A stretch of DNA of 64,000 nucleotides from Flavobacterium sp. GTDB lineage: Bacteria; Bacteroidota; Bacteroidia; Flavobacteriales; Flavobacteriaceae. Positions 10,033 to 18,157 of this stretch are shown here, piece after piece. Numbering within the stretch: position 1 is the stretch's first letter; each line of letters opens with the position of its first letter. Position numbers and translations under genes: made by a program. Below the pieces are notes generated by a model. That model was not told where the DNA came from. It saw only the letters and a program-made list of their open reading frames with translations, and did no database searches. The stretch is taken from the NCBI GenBank assembly GCA_016721735.1, contig JADKHM010000001.1, positions 186,001 through 250,000 of the forward strand, read 5' to 3'.

Positions 10033-10543
10033 ATTTTTTCTTTAAAATCAATGCGCTGAGCAAGGTAACTATCAACCCAATTGGCAATATTTCCATATAG
10101 GTAAGTGCCATCAGAAGAATTGGATTCTTATACCATTCTACATACTTACTCATTTCTTCTTTAGTTGCCGCAATCTCTTTGGCGCTTAAACCATTTCTTT
10201 GTGCTTCTTCAATAGCATGTGCTGCGTACTTTTCCATGAAGTCAGGATAGAAAAAATGGCATTCAATCATCCAAGTGAGCACATACATTGTCGACGCAAT
10301 CAAACTGATTAGCAATCCAATTTTGAATCCTGTGCCAAACGAAATAACACCATTATTCTGTTTATCACGGAAACTCTTAATGCCAATAAATATAAAAATA
10401 AAGGCGATGAACATACCCGTAAAACCAATAATCTCACTTCCTTTAAAATCAGGATTTTGATTGTGCATCACTGTCGAAATAATCATCATCACTGTGGTAA
10501 TTAGCCCTGCGATAATTCCGTACTTAAGGATTGTTTTTTTCAT
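10031..10543 (-). CDS. DUF4199 membrane protein
   Basis: A 170-residue protein with four membrane helices (about residues 7-23, 36-53, 75-95, 143-165) and a soluble loop between the third and fourth. The 'FIGIKSFRDKQNNGVISFGTGFKIG' segment is typical of DUF4199, common in Bacteroidetes and without known function. In this phylum it is often found near response regulators or glycosyltransferases; here it lies 93 bp behind a membrane-anchored LuxR regulator on the same strand. The stop codon abuts the terminator shared with the M1 gene. Confidence 0.85.
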   Translation of the reverse strand: MKKTILKYGIIAGLITTVMMIISTVMHNQNPDFKGSEIIGFTGMFIAFIFIFIGIKSFRDKQNNGVISFGTGFKIGLLISLIASTMYVLTWMIECHFFYPDFMEKYAAHAIEEAQRNGLSAKEIAATKEEMSKYVEWYKNPILLMALTYMEILPIGLIVTLLSALILKKK

Positions 10544-10636
10544 TTAATTTGATTTAAAGTTCATTGCAAATGTGAGAAATCAGGATTGAAGTTCACTCAT
10601 ACTTTAGCATGATTTTGAAAAATTGTTGTCGAAGTA

Positions 10637-11107
10637 TTACCTCAAGAGCCGCAATCGTTTGGCAGTTTCTACGGCTTGCGTGCGTCTTTTTGCATCCAAT
10701 TTCTCGAACAAATTTGCGGCATGTGATTTTATGGTAGGTATCGAAACAAATAGTTCATCGGCAATTTCTTGATTGCTTTTTCCTTCTGCCATTAACTGAA
10801 GTACTTCTAGTTCTCGTTTGCTTATTTTTCTTTTAGATAGCTCGTTTTGATCAATTTCGAAATGGGCAGTTGTAGCAACAAAAACAGGTTTCTCTATCAC
10901 CAATGTTTCCACTTTAGATGTCCTAATTCTACTGGCAACCCAAATTCCAATGAGCGTAAATAGAATGGCAATCAGCAAGATGTAGATTTGGATATTATTT
11001 GAAAAAAGCAGAAAGCGAATTTCCATCCACTGTACAATAAAAAAGAGTATCGCTAAGGCTAAACCAAAGTAGATACTCTCTTTATATTTTCTCACCATTA
11101 GTAGCAT
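10637..11107 (-). CDS. Membrane-anchored LuxR-type transcription regulator
   Basis: 156 residues. Two N-terminal hydrophobic helices (about 12-28 and 39-59) are joined by a short loop. A linker follows, then a C-terminal GerE/LuxR helix-turn-helix (about 92-156) with 'ISKRELEVLQLMAEGKSNQEIADELFVSIPTIKSHAANLFEKL', cut here only as description of its conserved order: REL-EVLQL, SNQEIA, S-TIKSH, KL. There is no receiver domain, so it is not a classical response regulator; the membrane part may sense a signal or tether the DNA-binding domain. It is 14 bp after the TonB-like gene, so co-transcribed. Alternative start at 11098 (MVRKYK). Targets unknown. Confidence 0.82.
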   Translation of the reverse strand: MLLMVRKYKESIYFGLALAILFFIVQWMEIRFLLFSNNIQIYILLIAILFTLIGIWVASRIRTSKVETLVIEKPVFVATTAHFEIDQNELSKRKISKRELEVLQLMAEGKSNQEIADELFVSIPTIKSHAANLFEKLDAKRRTQAVETAKRLRLLR

Positions 11108-11121
11108 AATGGTTGACGATT

Positions 11122-11607
11122 TTATTCGATGTTAAAATGAATCGGATAGTTGTATAAACAGCGCACGGGTTTTCCCTCTTTTAGAGCTGGTTCCCACGAT
11201 TTGTTAAATAATTTCAGAACACGAACTGCTTCCGCTTTCATTGTTTCTATTTGATCCGCTTCGTTGATTTTTTCGTCCGCCGTCGCAATTTTCACCACAT
11301 TGGAACTAATCAAATCTTTAACATTGATGCTGAAAGCTTTGATATCAGTCATCGTTCCGTCTGTTTCAACAACAAAACTTGTAAAAATGATGATTTTTTT
11401 GTTCTTGATTGCAGGCGGAAATTTGAAGTTTTCACTAATAAACATTGACAATGTATAATTCCCATCTTTGACTTGTGGTTTTATATCTACATCTGGAGAT
11501 CTGTAGATTTTTTCTGCTGGTGTTGGTGCACTGGTTTCGGATGAAGTTACTTGTGCCGATGCCTTGATTGAAAAACCAATCAATAAAAATAATAATAAAT
11601 GTTTCAT
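11122..11607 (-). CDS. TonB C-terminal-like periplasmic protein
   Basis: Start set at 11607 (MKHLLLFLLIGFSIKASAQ), which gives a clear signal peptide and 161 residues; a longer frame to 11670 would bury it. After the signal, residues about 60-160 follow the TonB C-terminal pattern: 'IIIFTSFVVETDGTMTDIKAF', an alanine-rich helix with 'AVRVLKLFNKSWEPALKEGKPV', ending 'YNYPIHFN'. There is no N-terminal transmembrane anchor or proline-rich spacer, so it cannot energise receptors as TonB does alone. First gene of a probable operon with the LuxR-type regulator. Confidence 0.72.
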   Translation of the reverse strand: MKHLLLFLLIGFSIKASAQVTSSETSAPTPAEKIYRSPDVDIKPQVKDGNYTLSMFISENFKFPPAIKNKKIIIFTSFVVETDGTMTDIKAFSINVKDLISSNVVKIATADEKINEADQIETMKAEAVRVLKLFNKSWEPALKEGKPVRCLYNYPIHFNIE

Positions 11608-11846
11608 GTTTTGTTTTGTAATGGTTTCAAAAATAAGGAAATAATAATTACGATGTATTTTTTGACGCATTATTTCAAGAGAAAAACAATCAAATTCTAC
11701 TATCTCTTACAATCAATTGTAAAATAAGTAGGGAAAATAGCGTGCTAGTTGTTTTTCTTATAAGTTGTCGAATTCAATAACTTCAAACCTTTTTTGTTTT
11801 GCCTATGAGATAAAATTTACTTTCTATTAATTTAAACACAAGCATT

Positions 11847-12128
11847 ATGGAGACTAATTTTGAAATTATTGAAAAAGAATCTATTTACACGCTAAGATTC
11901 CCAAGTAGTGAAGTATTAAATGAAGCATCAGCTATTCATCAGCGCAACAACGATTTGACTAGAGCACTCTATCTAGGCAATATTGAACATGCCAAAATTA
12001 AAATTTTCTTTGAAGACAATCAGTCGAAAAAAGTGGTGGAAACTACGGTTTGGGCTGTAACTGATACGAGTGTAATTTTGAAACGTGGTGTTGGCATTCC
12101 GATTAACCGCATTTATTTATCAGCTTGA
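11847..12128 (+). CDS. Conserved small flavobacterial protein, unknown function
   Basis: 93 residues, no signal peptide, no membrane segment. The C-terminal half is beta-rich ('KIKIFFEDNQSKKVVETTVWAVTD', 'VILKRGVGIPINRIY') and looks like a small beta barrel, reminiscent of PilZ- or Sm-like ligand-binding folds, but I cannot place it in a family. It is monocistronic: 175 bp upstream are empty and a terminator follows. Confidence 0.75.
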   Translation: METNFEIIEKESIYTLRFPSSEVLNEASAIHQRNNDLTRALYLGNIEHAKIKIFFEDNQSKKVVETTVWAVTDTSVILKRGVGIPINRIYLSA

Positions 12129-12136
12129 AGTAAATA

Positions 12137-12167
12137 AAAAAGCACCCAGAATTTCTAGGTGCTTTTT
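12137..12167. terminator. Rho-independent terminator between the 93-residue gene and clpB
   Basis: Stem AAGCACC (12140-12146) with GGTGCTT (12158-12164), A-run before and T6 after, in both orientations suitable for the convergent genes. Confidence 0.85.
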
Positions 12168-12184
12168 TGATTCTAAAATGGTAG

Positions 12185-14788
12185 TTAATTAACCAATTCC
12201 GCTTGGTTTCTGAAAACTAATTTTCCATCAAATGCATCAATAAGTACGATGCTGTCAGTCGTAATTTTGCCAGCGAGAATTTCTTTCGACAATTCGTTTA
12301 ATACTTCTCTTTGAATAACTCTCTTTACTGGTCGCGCACCAAATTGCGGGTCATATCCTTTTTCAGAAAGATAGTTAATGGCCTCAGGCGTTGCATCCAT
12401 AGTAATGCCTTGTTGCGCTAACATCTTGGTGACACTTTTTAATTGGAGTCCAACGATTTGAGCAATATTCGCACTGGTCAATGGCGTAAACATTACGATT
12501 TCATCTATTCTGTTGATAAATTCCGGGCGAACCGTTTGTTTTAACAATCCCAAAACTTCAATCTTAGCGGCTTCAGTTGCGGCTTCAATTCCACCTTTCA
12601 AATTCTCAAATTTCTCCTGGATAATTTGACTTCCCATATTCGAGGTCATGATAATAATGGTGTTCTTAAAATCTGCCAATCGACCTTTATTGTCTGTCAA
12701 TCGTCCTTCATCCAAAACTTGCAATAGAATGTTGAAAGTGTCAGGATGCGCTTTTTCAATTTCATCCAATAAGATAACTGAATAGGGTTTTCTTCGAACG
12801 GCTTCGGTCAACTGTCCGCCTTCGTCGTAACCAACGTAGCCTGGAGGCGCGCCTACCAATCGACTCACGCTGTGTCTTTCTTGATATTCACTCATGTCGA
12901 TACGCGTCATCGCATTTTCATCATCGAACAAATATTCGGCTAATGCTTTGGCTAATTCGGTTTTTCCAACACCAGTAGTTCCCAAGAATAAAAATGTTCC
13001 AACTGGTTTTTTCATGTCTTGAAGTCCAGCTCGACTTCTTCTAACTGCATCGCTCACAGCTTCAATTGCTTCTTCTTGACCCACGACACGTTTGTGCAAC
13101 TCTGCTTCCAATTTCAGTAATTTCTCACGTTCGCCTTGCAACATTTTCATTACTGGAATGCCAGTCCATTTGGCAACGACTTCCGCAATATCTTCGCGAG
13201 TTACTTCTTCTTTGATCAATGAAGTTCCGGATTGGTTTTCGAGCAATTGTTTTTGAAAAACATCTAATCGTTCTTGCGCTTCTTTGATTTTACCATATCG
13301 AATTTCTGCAACTTTTCCGTAATCGCCATCTTTCTCAGCACGTTCGGCTTCGTATTTAAAATCTTCAATTTCGGTCTTCACCGCTTGAATGTTATCTACG
13401 ACTTCTTTTTCTGATTTCCATTTGGCGAAGACTTCATTGCGACTTTCTTTCAAGTTCGCCAGTTCCATTGCCAAACCTTTCAGTTTGCCTTCATCTTTCT
13501 CTCTTTTGATGGCTTCAATTTCAATTTCTAATTGCATGATTTTTCGATCAAAAACATCCAATTCTTCTGGTTTTGAATTGATTTCCATGCGCAATTTCGA
13601 CGCCGCTTCGTCCATCAAATCGATGGCTTTATCCGGTAGAAATCGATTGGTAATATAACGTTGAGATAATTCAACCGCAGCGATAATCGCATCGTCTTTG
13701 ATTTGCACTTTGTGATGCGTTTCGTATTTTTCTTTGATACCACGCAAAATTGAAATAGCACTTTCTGTATCAGGTTCTTCTACCATAATCTTTTGAAAGC
13801 GACGTTCTAAAGCTTTGTCTTTTTCAAAGTATTTTTGGTATTCATCAAGTGTGGTTGCGCCGATAGCTCTCAATTCACCACGAGCTAATGCAGGTTTTAG
13901 AATATTGGCCGCATCCATCGCACCTTCGCCTCCACCAGCTCCGACTAGTGTGTGAATCTCATCAATGAAAAGGACAATATCTCCTTCTGCAGCGGTGACT
14001 TCTTTGACCACAGATTTCAAACGTTCTTCGAATTCTCCTTTGTATTTGGCTCCAGCAATTAAGGCGCCCATATCCAGCGAAAAAATGATTTTATCCTTAA
14101 GGTTTTCTGGAACGTCGCCATCAACAATACGATGCGCCAAACCTTCAGCTATGGCGGTTTTACCAACACCTGGTTCACCAACTAACATCGGATTGTTTTT
14201 GGTTCTTCTCGTCAGGATTTGCAATACTCTTCTAATTTCTTCGTCGCGGCCAATCACAGGATCTAACTTCCCGTTTTTAGCCAGTTCATTAAGATTTTTT
14301 GCGTATTTATTGAGGGAATTATAGTTTTCTTCCGCCGAAGCCGAAGTTACTCGTTCGCCTTTTCGCAATTCGTCGATGGCGGCTTGTAGCCCTTTTTCGG
14401 TAACGCCTTGGTCTTTTAGAATTTGTGCAACTTTACTTTTTGAGGCGAAGATAGCTAGGATTAAATGTTCAACAGAAACGAATTCGTCGTTCATTTTTTT
14501 GGCGATGATTTCCGCCTCATTCAAAGTTGTATTGGCGGTTCGTGACAACATGACGTCGCCGCCCGACACTTTCGGGAAACTCTGCAAAGTGCTGTCAAGG
14601 ATTTGTAAAAATAGCGGCACATTGACGTTGAGTTTCTTGAGTAGAAAAGGCGCGACATTTTCATCGACTTCAAAAATCGCTTTAAAAATATGCTCGTTTT
14701 CTATTTGTTGATGACCCAAGCTTTGCGCCAACTGTTGCGATTGTTGAATCGCTTCTTGTGATTTGATAGTAAACTTATTAATGTTCAT
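12185..14788 (-). CDS. clpB: ATP-dependent disaggregase ClpB
   Basis: 867 residues, the normal ClpB length. It threads aggregated proteins through a hexameric pore with DnaK help, in the cytoplasm. Order: N-terminal double Clp repeat (1-145), AAA1 with Walker A GEPGVGKT (204-211), Walker B 'LFIDEIHT', the long coiled-coil M domain (about 400-520) that separates ClpB from ClpA, AAA2 with Walker A GTTGVGKT (603-610), and a C-terminal small domain with 'GARPVKRVIQ'. No ClpP-binding IGF loop is evident. The 139 bp upstream contain no recognisable CIRCE element. The frame is intact. Confidence 0.97.
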   Translation of the reverse strand: MNINKFTIKSQEAIQQSQQLAQSLGHQQIENEHIFKAIFEVDENVAPFLLKKLNVNVPLFLQILDSTLQSFPKVSGGDVMLSRTANTTLNEAEIIAKKMNDEFVSVEHLILAIFASKSKVAQILKDQGVTEKGLQAAIDELRKGERVTSASAEENYNSLNKYAKNLNELAKNGKLDPVIGRDEEIRRVLQILTRRTKNNPMLVGEPGVGKTAIAEGLAHRIVDGDVPENLKDKIIFSLDMGALIAGAKYKGEFEERLKSVVKEVTAAEGDIVLFIDEIHTLVGAGGGEGAMDAANILKPALARGELRAIGATTLDEYQKYFEKDKALERRFQKIMVEEPDTESAISILRGIKEKYETHHKVQIKDDAIIAAVELSQRYITNRFLPDKAIDLMDEAASKLRMEINSKPEELDVFDRKIMQLEIEIEAIKREKDEGKLKGLAMELANLKESRNEVFAKWKSEKEVVDNIQAVKTEIEDFKYEAERAEKDGDYGKVAEIRYGKIKEAQERLDVFQKQLLENQSGTSLIKEEVTREDIAEVVAKWTGIPVMKMLQGEREKLLKLEAELHKRVVGQEEAIEAVSDAVRRSRAGLQDMKKPVGTFLFLGTTGVGKTELAKALAEYLFDDENAMTRIDMSEYQERHSVSRLVGAPPGYVGYDEGGQLTEAVRRKPYSVILLDEIEKAHPDTFNILLQVLDEGRLTDNKGRLADFKNTIIIMTSNMGSQIIQEKFENLKGGIEAATEAAKIEVLGLLKQTVRPEFINRIDEIVMFTPLTSANIAQIVGLQLKSVTKMLAQQGITMDATPEAINYLSEKGYDPQFGARPVKRVIQREVLNELSKEILAGKITTDSIVLIDAFDGKLVFRNQAELVN

Positions 14789-14927
14789 TGTAATTGGGGT
14801 TTATTAGTTAGTTTTTAATAGTTAACTTTGGCCTGCAAACGTCAATTGTTATTCCATTGCGCGAATTGCGACAAAGTGTCTGTAATCAAGGGTTTAGAAG
14901 CGACAAATTGACTTAAAACACGACAAA

Positions 14928-15317
14928 ATGAGTATATTTTCATCGCTATTTGGGAGTTCAGAAAATCAGGAAGAAAAAACGGCGAAAATGAATTGGATTC
15001 CAATGCTAGATTTGGGACAGATAAATGAGATTATTTCGCTTTCTTCAGAAAAACCTGCTTTGATTTTTAAACACAGTACACGTTGCAGTGTGAGCAGAAT
15101 GGTGTTGAAACAATTTGAATCTGAGTTCAATTTAGAAGATCAAGTAACGCCATACTTTTTAGATTTACTAGAGCATCGCGATGTTTCTAATGCTATTGCA
15201 GAACAGTTTAAAGTTGTTCATCAATCGCCGCAATTGCTGCTAATCAAAAATGGAGTGTCGGTGTATGATGTTTCGCACAGTGCGATTGAAGTGGCGGAAT
15301 TGCGAATGAAAATCTAA
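14928..15317 (+). CDS. ytxJ: YtxJ, monothiol bacilliredoxin
   Basis: 129 residues with a thioredoxin-like fold. The active segment 'IFKHSTRCSVSRM' contains a single cysteine, C53, as in the YtxJ (BrxC) monothiol bacilliredoxins, which reduce bacillithiol-mixed disulfides on proteins. This implies that the host makes bacillithiol, as many Bacteroidetes do; no bsh gene for that path is certain in the window. The cis-Pro segment 'VVHQSPQLLLI' is intact. It diverges from clpB and is followed by a structured repeat. Confidence 0.85.
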   Translation: MSIFSSLFGSSENQEEKTAKMNWIPMLDLGQINEIISLSSEKPALIFKHSTRCSVSRMVLKQFESEFNLEDQVTPYFLDLLEHRDVSNAIAEQFKVVHQSPQLLLIKNGVSVYDVSHSAIEVAELRMKI

Positions 15318-15445
15318 ACCCGCGTTAGGGATGGCAGCAGTTGTTTAGCTTCGCTCAGTTCGGCTTCGCCTCGAGTGAGCTCTTTTTGCTGAACTCGGTG
15401 GTGCAAAAAAGCGAGTGCGGACAGCCCGACCTTTTCGGAACGCCC
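15318..15445 (-). repeat. Structured intergenic repeat, copy A
   Basis: Read on the minus strand it starts GGGCGTT, continues with a CGGGCT block, then an imperfect hairpin around TTTTTTGC/GCAAAAAG, and ends ATCCCTAACGCGGG. The ends GCGTT and AACGC pair. The same order of blocks recurs at 30269-30355, and in a variant with different ends at 16641-16722 and 60878-61043. It fills the gap between ytxJ and the convergent lipoprotein gene. Confidence 0.7.
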
Positions 15446-15449
15446 AAAA

Positions 15450-16628
15450 CTACTTACTAATTGGATGTTGATTGATAATCGATTTGAGCTTGGCTTTTAA
15501 ATCCTCGCCACAATCATACACCATTTGCTCGTTGCTCGGAAACGGGACTTCACGGCGTTCGAATGTTGGAAAATAGCTTTCCTCACAAGCGCGACGATCA
15601 CCTCTGAGACGCGCATAAACATTTTGAAAGACGAAGTTGCTACTGAGCGGAAAAGTGTCGAGTAACTGATTGGTTTTTAGATTGGTGTAATCGACTTTCG
15701 CAGTAACTTGAGCCGATTTTTTTTGAGAAAATTCGTAGATCGAGGCTTGAATGGTCTTCATATTGTCTACGTAAATTACTTTGCCCAAACTGTCTTTTAC
15801 TTCACGACCGCGGGCATCTAACAGTTTTTTGACGCCATCCTTAATGACTTTTTCCTTTTGAAACTCTTTTTCATTGACACGTTCGGGCGAGATCACGATA
15901 TCTCGGAAGTGAATGACAATGTTGTAATCGTACGCGATTCCTTTTTGTTTGTTGCTGTGATACTCTGTCCATTTGTCGTTGATGCCAAAAGTGCTAAAGT
16001 TCAGCAAATCATCTTCTAAGCGCTGCGGAATAACAACGTTGGTGGCGTTTTTCGTCGAAACAGTGACGAAATCTGTTCCTTTGGTTTTAGCTTCTGCGAT
16101 CAATTTATTCGCGTCTTTATAATTTGGGTTGATGTCATTCAAGTACATCAAATCGTCATAAGCCCTGCGGCAACTCATCTTGTCTTTGGTGGCAATGAGC
16201 GCTTTTGAATTCGTATACAAATAGTTGGATAGCGCATTTTTACTGCTCACCAATTGCTCGGAGTAATCTTCCATCGGGAATTTGGCTTCACGTCCTTCCT
16301 TCAGTAACTGAAGCGGAAGCAACGGACGAATAGATTCTTGTCGATAGTTCAATTGCTGATAAGCGGAAAATATTTTCTCTAAATTACTGGGATTGGCGTC
16401 TTTAAACCATTGCGAAATTTCTCTCGTATCGCGTTCTTTCGCCTTCGCAAAAGCCTCTTCCAAAAGATAAACGTACTCTTGTTTTCCCTTCGCATTTTTA
16501 TTGCCTTGCAATTTAGAAACACATTCACTGATCGCATTATCGTAGTCGCCGGAAGTCAACATAGTTCTCGTTTGTTTGACGCCACAAGAAGCCAGTGCGA
16601 TAAAGAAAAGAAGTATAAGTTTTTTCAT
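15450..16628 (-). CDS. Lipoprotein of unknown function
   Basis: Start at 16628 (MKKLILLFFIALASCGVKQ): this is the ATG that places a lipobox (LASC) at residues 12-15, so the protein is acylated at the first Cys after a signal peptide. 392 residues. Residues about 25-190 are helical with repeat-like character ('GDYDNAISECVSKL' resembles a TPR turn), and about 190-380 are beta-rich ('VDYTNLKTNQLLDTFPLSSNFVFQ'). I recognise it as a flavobacterial hypothetical, without known role. It probably sits on the periplasmic or outer membrane face. Confidence 0.8.
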   Translation of the reverse strand: MKKLILLFFIALASCGVKQTRTMLTSGDYDNAISECVSKLQGNKNAKGKQEYVYLLEEAFAKAKERDTREISQWFKDANPSNLEKIFSAYQQLNYRQESIRPLLPLQLLKEGREAKFPMEDYSEQLVSSKNALSNYLYTNSKALIATKDKMSCRRAYDDLMYLNDINPNYKDANKLIAEAKTKGTDFVTVSTKNATNVVIPQRLEDDLLNFSTFGINDKWTEYHSNKQKGIAYDYNIVIHFRDIVISPERVNEKEFQKEKVIKDGVKKLLDARGREVKDSLGKVIYVDNMKTIQASIYEFSQKKSAQVTAKVDYTNLKTNQLLDTFPLSSNFVFQNVYARLRGDRRACEESYFPTFERREVPFPSNEQMVYDCGEDLKAKLKSIINQHPISK

Positions 16629-16640
16629 AAGTGCTGTATT

Positions 16641-16722
16641 TAGGAGCTTCATCCTGCTGTACGCTATATCTTTTGTTCTGAAAGCCAGAACAAAAGGATG
16701 CCGCTGCCATCAGGGCTAGGGT
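16641..16722 (+). repeat. Structured intergenic repeat, copy B
   Basis: Blocks: TAGGAGCTTCATCCTGCT, then CGCTATATC, a perfect 10-bp hairpin TTTTGTTCTG (16671-16680) with CAGAACAAAA (16686-16695), then GGATGCCGCTGCC and ATCAGGGCTAGGG. The pair CCTG/CAGG in the flanks matches CCCG/CGGG in copy D, a compensatory change. Confidence 0.7.
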
Positions 16723-16764
16723 TTTCCGTATAATAGACGCGTTAAGATTAAAAGAACAAATGAA

Positions 16765-18048
16765 TTATTTCCGTACAAAAGGCGGTAATAACTTGCTAGA
16801 AACTTCTCCAAACCCAATGCGAACTTCGTTGTTTTTGCAAAATCCTTTCATGATAACGGTATCGTTGTCATTGATAAATTTGCGTTCACTTCCGTCTGCC
16901 ATCTTAATTGGATTTTTGCCATTCCATGTCAATTCTAACATCGAACCAAAACTATTTGGAGTAGGTCCAGAAATCGTTCCGGAACCCATCATATCGCCAG
17001 AATTGACGCGGCATCCGTTGGAAGTGTGATGCGCTAATTGTTGACTCATCGACCAATACATATATTTGAAATTGGAGTTGGAGACAACCGTAGCTTCGGT
17101 ATTTTCTGGTTCAATTTGCACTTCGAGATTGATATCAAAGGCGTATTTCCCTTTTTGTTGCAAATAGGGTAGCGGTGTTGGATCTTGCTTTGGTCCTTTG
17201 GTTCTGAACGGTTCTAAGGCATCCATAGTTACAATCCAAGGGGAAATAGATGTGGCGAAGTTCTTTGCTAGGAAAGGTCCAAGTGGCACATATTCCCATT
17301 TTTGAATATCGCGCGCGCTCCAATCGTTGAGTAAGACCATTCCGAAAATATAATCTTCTGCTTCGTGAACGGGAATGTTTTCGCCCATGATGTTGGCGTC
17401 GGTGGTGATAAAACCCATTTCGAGTTCAAAATCGATGGAACGTGAAGGTCCAAATACTGGCGTAGATTCTCCGTTCGGTAACGTTTGTCCCATCGGGCGA
17501 TGTACTGGAATTCCAGAAGGAACTATCGTTGAACTTCTGCCGTGATAACCTACCGGAATGTGAAGCCAGTTGGGTAATAAGGCATTATTAGGATCCCGGA
17601 ACATGGTGCCTACGTTGGTTGCATGTTCTTTGCTGGAATAGAAATCGGTGTAATCTCCAATGAGTACAGGCAATTGCATTTCGACTTCGTCAATTTTGAA
17701 AACAACTATTTCTTTGTGTTCTTGGTTGTCTCTTAATGTAGCATTAGCTGCATCGAATAAATCTGCAATTCTATTTCGAACCAAACGCCATGTTTTCTTA
17801 CCGTCGGAAATAAAATCATTTAAGGTGTCTTGCATAAACATATCGTCGGTAAGTTCAATACCTTCGAAGTAATTTAACTGCTGCAACGCGCCTAGGTCGA
17901 TGGCGTAATCCCCAATTCGTGTTCCAATAGTAATGACGTCATCTTTGGTGATGAAGACACCAAAAGGAATATTTTGTATCGGAAAATCAGAATCTTGTGC
18001 TACGTTTAACCAAGATTTTCGGGTAGGGTTGTTGGCGCTGATGGGCAT
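16765..18048 (-). CDS. fahA: Fumarylacetoacetase
   Basis: Hydrolyses 4-fumarylacetoacetate to fumarate and acetoacetate, last step of tyrosine breakdown, cytoplasmic. 427 residues, full-length for the bacterial/eukaryotic FAH type. The N-terminal SH3-like domain ('IPFGVFITKDDVITIGTRIGDYAIDL') precedes the FAH catalytic domain with 'DFYSSKEHATNVGTMFR' (catalytic D and H), 'IPVGYHGRSSTIV', 'DFELEMGFI' and 'LNDWSARDIQKWEY'. It diverges from glyA and has its own consensus promoter at 18084-18114. Confidence 0.96.
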   Translation of the reverse strand: MPISANNPTRKSWLNVAQDSDFPIQNIPFGVFITKDDVITIGTRIGDYAIDLGALQQLNYFEGIELTDDMFMQDTLNDFISDGKKTWRLVRNRIADLFDAANATLRDNQEHKEIVVFKIDEVEMQLPVLIGDYTDFYSSKEHATNVGTMFRDPNNALLPNWLHIPVGYHGRSSTIVPSGIPVHRPMGQTLPNGESTPVFGPSRSIDFELEMGFITTDANIMGENIPVHEAEDYIFGMVLLNDWSARDIQKWEYVPLGPFLAKNFATSISPWIVTMDALEPFRTKGPKQDPTPLPYLQQKGKYAFDINLEVQIEPENTEATVVSNSNFKYMYWSMSQQLAHHTSNGCRVNSGDMMGSGTISGPTPNSFGSMLELTWNGKNPIKMADGSERKFINDNDTVIMKGFCKNNEVRIGFGEVSSKLLPPFVRK

Positions 18049-18083
18049 ATTTTCTGTTGATTTATTGTTGAAAATTCAGTTAT

Positions 18084-18114
18084 CAAATATATCATTATAT
18101 GTCAATTTAACAAA
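18084..18114 (-). promoter_or_regulatory. Consensus Bacteroidetes promoter for fumarylacetoacetase
   Basis: On the minus strand TTTG (18114-18111), exactly 19 bp, then TATATTTG (18091-18084). This is the full TTTG-N19-TAnnTTTG consensus of the primary sigma factor in this phylum. It lies 35 bp before the ATG at 18048. Confidence 0.75.
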
Positions 18115-18123
18115 CCGTTTTCG

Positions 18124-18131
18124 TAATTTTG
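18124..18131 (+). promoter_or_regulatory. Putative -7 box for glyA
   Basis: TAATTTTG, 26 bp before the glyA ATG, fits TAnnTTTG. No clear TTTG partner lies upstream, so this is a partial match only. Confidence 0.45.
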
Positions 18132-18157
18132 GAAAGTTTTTAACGAAAAAATATAAA

